Program-made: the position numbers and the translations under genes
In this document: one piece after another, positions 62,445 through 64,000 of the stretch
How positions within the stretch are numbered: the first letter of the stretch is position 1
How the letters are laid out: each line of letters starts with the position of its first letter
Origin: CAYPIE01 sp964410665
GTDB lineage: Bacteria; Planctomycetota; Planctomycetia; Gemmatales; Gemmataceae
Assembly (NCBI GenBank): GCA_964410665.1
Contig: CAYPIE010000005.1
Coordinates: forward strand, 62,001-126,000
Length of the DNA stretch: 64,000 bases
Direction: 5' to 3'
Notes under the pieces: model-generated
What the model saw: only the letters and a program-made list of their open reading frames with translations
Database searches by the model: none
Told to the model about the DNA's origin: nothing

Positions 62445-62521
62445 GGTTTGTTTCCTTCCAGGGATGGCCCAAAGCAGGCGGGTTCAGGGCCCGCCGTCCC
62501 AATGGCCCGAGGATCGCTACG

Positions 62522-63304
62522 TTAGTAGGGGCGATCCGCTCGTACCGGTGCCACATCACCAGGCTGGATATCCATACTGGCTGGCAATGAGGCATTCGTA
62601 TTGGCCGATGAAGTGGCCAACGAACGTGGGGTCGTTTGTCCACCCTGGTATGAACAGGCATGCGAAGGAGACCATGCACTTACTCCAGCTGGCCAAAGAA
62701 GTTGGAGGGCTAGCTGGGTCCATTCCGGCAATGCGGTGTTCACGAGGATACTTCCAGACCGAGTTGCATCGGAATCGACTCCGGTGCCGATGCAAAGCGT
62801 GCCATCCTTGGAGGGGGCTCGCCCCATGGGCCCGTTCGGAGCCGGGCAGGGTTGAGGCATCGGTTCACTCAACGGCATGGTCGTCGGGAGTTCCAGATCC
62901 ATGGCCGGTCGCGGCTTTCGGTTTGCCTCTTCCAGCACACCCTCGAGGGCACTTGGATGCTCAAACACGGAGGGGGTCGAAGGATCATGGACATCTCCGA
63001 GATATGGCATCACCACCGGTGCAGGGGCATCGCCCATCAGTGGTGGTTCGATGGATCGGGGCGTATTCATCCAGATGACCGGAGTCCTCGTGACGGCAGG
63101 CTCAGCTTGCTCTTCGCCGGAAAACGCACTGGCATCCGGAAGCGTTAGCGAACATCCACCGGTCGTCGTACATTCCGAGTGTTCTGCTCCGCTGGTGGCG
63201 TTGGGCAGCACTACTGCGCTCGACTCCTTACGGAGGGTCGAATGCACCGTGATGGCCATTCCGACCAAAGCGAGCCCGACGCCAACCCAGATCATCTTTC
63301 GCAT
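62522..63304 (-). CDS. Membrane-anchored Pro-rich protein, function unknown
   Basis: A 260-residue protein with one N-terminal helix (IWVGVGLALVGMAITV) and a long Pro/Ala/Thr-rich exterior part with a few Cys (ECTTTGGC, PCPAP). I recognise no domain. Start at 63304 because GAGGAAGG lies five bases before it; ATG 63322 is possible. The codon pattern and length favour a real gene, but the C-terminal third could be low-complexity. It lies between the PH protein and the PxpC-like gene on the same strand. Confidence 0.5.
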   Translation of the reverse strand: MRKMIWVGVGLALVGMAITVHSTLRKESSAVVLPNATSGAEHSECTTTGGCSLTLPDASAFSGEEQAEPAVTRTPVIWMNTPRSIEPPLMGDAPAPVVMPYLGDVHDPSTPSVFEHPSALEGVLEEANRKPRPAMDLELPTTMPLSEPMPQPCPAPNGPMGRAPSKDGTLCIGTGVDSDATRSGSILVNTALPEWTQLALQLLWPAGVSAWSPSHACSYQGGQTTPRSLATSSANTNASLPASMDIQPGDVAPVRADRPY

Positions 63305-63443
63305 AGCACCTTCCTCGTCCATGAGCGGGTTTTCCCAAGGGCTACCCGGATCGACTCGATTCCACCTTGGCAGCGGAATGCGAAGCGCGTATGTTCCTAT
63401 AGCCGCCCTGAAGCACCACGAACAGGCCAATTGCTCGAGGAGC

Positions 63444-64000
63444 TCAAGCGACACTTGCCCGTTCTGCATTCTGCAACCGCAGCAACCAAATGGCCTCGCG
63501 TCGGCGACGCTCTCGGGCTTGTTCCGCGGCGTGTTCTCGACTCACCGTCGAAAAGGTCAAACGATCCCCAGGAGAGCACTGGGCCAGGCGGTCTCGGTCG
63601 GCCTGAATCACATGCGCGATCTTTGGGTACCCTCCGATGGTCTGACCATCCACTCCCAAGATGATACATTGACCTTCGTTGGTGACCTGAATCGTTCCTG
63701 TCACAACCGGTTCGGAGATCATTTGGGAACCGGTCCTCGCGAGGGGAGTGCCATGGAGTCGAATCCCCATTCGATCACTGTCCGTGGTCACCCGGTAAAT
63801 CTGGTTTATCCAATTAGCGGGAAACCAGTCGGCCTGTGGTCCTGAGATCACTCGAAAGAGCTTGGACGGAACCTCAGGTTGCAGCAAGTCGCTGGCGAGG
63901 ATGCTCGGGAGTCGATGACTGGGAACGCTGTCGTTCCCGCAGTCAAGCACCACACCGCTGAGGAGTGGTTCAAGGCTCGACCGGCTGCCCAGTCGCCAGG
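63444..64000 (-). CDS. pxpC: 5-oxoprolinase subunit C / KipA-like carboxyltransferase domain protein, partial
   Basis: The 3' part of a gene that enters from the right edge; the frame is open to 63998 (reading RLGSRSS just inside the edge). Matching family segments are the GSRS near the start, SDRMGIRLHGTPLA, SEPVVTGTIQV, ILGVDGQTIGGYPKIAHVI and CSPGDRLTF, characteristic of the biotin-dependent carboxyltransferase/PxpC (formerly KipA) family, part of 5-oxoprolinase PxpABC. The other subunits would lie beyond the window. A start codon in the window at 63953 is not the true one. Confidence 0.85.
   Translation of the reverse strand, partial: WRLGSRSSLEPLLSGVVLDCGNDSVPSHRLPSILASDLLQPEVPSKLFRVISGPQADWFPANWINQIYRVTTDSDRMGIRLHGTPLARTGSQMISEPVVTGTIQVTNEGQCIILGVDGQTIGGYPKIAHVIQADRDRLAQCSPGDRLTFSTVSREHAAEQARERRRREAIWLLRLQNAERASVA

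Noticed and set aside
1..64000. CRISPR array, insertion sequences, prophage or integrase signs
   Set aside because: No short regularly spaced repeats, transposase or phage-like proteins were found; the only tandem repeat is coding (61305-61805).

Overview
The window reads as a chromosomal piece of a planctomycete, most likely of the Gemmatales/Gemmataceae type. This is inferred from the gene content: secreted leucine-rich-repeat proteins of the planctomycete type, lone sulfatases, several Gfo/Idh/MocA oxidoreductases (one with a Tat signal) paired with TIM-barrel sugar isomerases, a DUF4058 protein, a cytochrome-c-type sensor kinase and AsnB/DevBCA genes. A run of exactly 100 N inside the DUF4058 gene shows the sequence is a draft assembly. 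I saw no insertion sequence, CRISPR array, tRNA or rRNA.

Layout. 0-6 kb: the 3' end of rho, two convergent LRR genes, and an archease-rtcB-DHFR-like RNA-repair operon. 6-12 kb: a sulfatase, a secreted protein, a split ThDP-dependent decarboxylase of ComD/ComE type, an AAA ATPase and an HDAC-family deacetylase. 12-19 kb: the centrepiece, one tight minus-strand operon reading rhodopsin, blh, crtY, crtE, crtI, crtB, a two-helix membrane protein and a GlnB/PII-like protein. 19-27 kb: radical SAM genes, speA, DUF4058, a YhaM-like exoribonuclease, an ArsS-like gene and three tandem DUF3303 paralogues. 27-34 kb: a sulfatase, a Tat-exported oxidoreductase, a GGQ release-factor-like gene, a tyrosine phosphatase and an acyl-CoA dehydrogenase. 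34-44 kb: an orphan DevB/DevC pair, then a signalling block (hybrid kinase, lone receiver, DHp-REC-adenylyl cyclase) facing a haem-c kinase that follows mutM. 44-55 kb: two isomerase/oxidoreductase sets, a BON protein, mutS, and an anti-sigma/STAS pair. 55-61 kb: an asnB-like amidotransferase translationally coupled to a complete DevC-A-B-type exporter, then a DJ-1 homologue without its cysteine. 61-64 kb: a PH-domain membrane protein with a 270-bp higher-order repeat, a membrane-anchored unknown, and a partial pxpC/kipA-like gene.

How the genes work together. The 12-19 kb operon should by itself convert prenyl diphosphates to GGPP (CrtE), phytoene (CrtB), lycopene (CrtI), beta-carotene (CrtY) and retinal (Blh), and supply a green-type DTE proton pump with the glycine that opens the carotenoid-antenna site. 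A 12-bp hairpin between the pump gene and the pigment genes could reduce expression of the latter. The PII-like protein and the unknown membrane protein at the 3' end suggest a link between light-driven proton pumping and carbon/nitrogen or energy sensing; this is inference. A second RNA-level signal is a long hairpin that covers the ribosome-binding site and GTG start of the GGQ gene at 30.9 kb. The two-component block couples phosphorelay to cAMP production.
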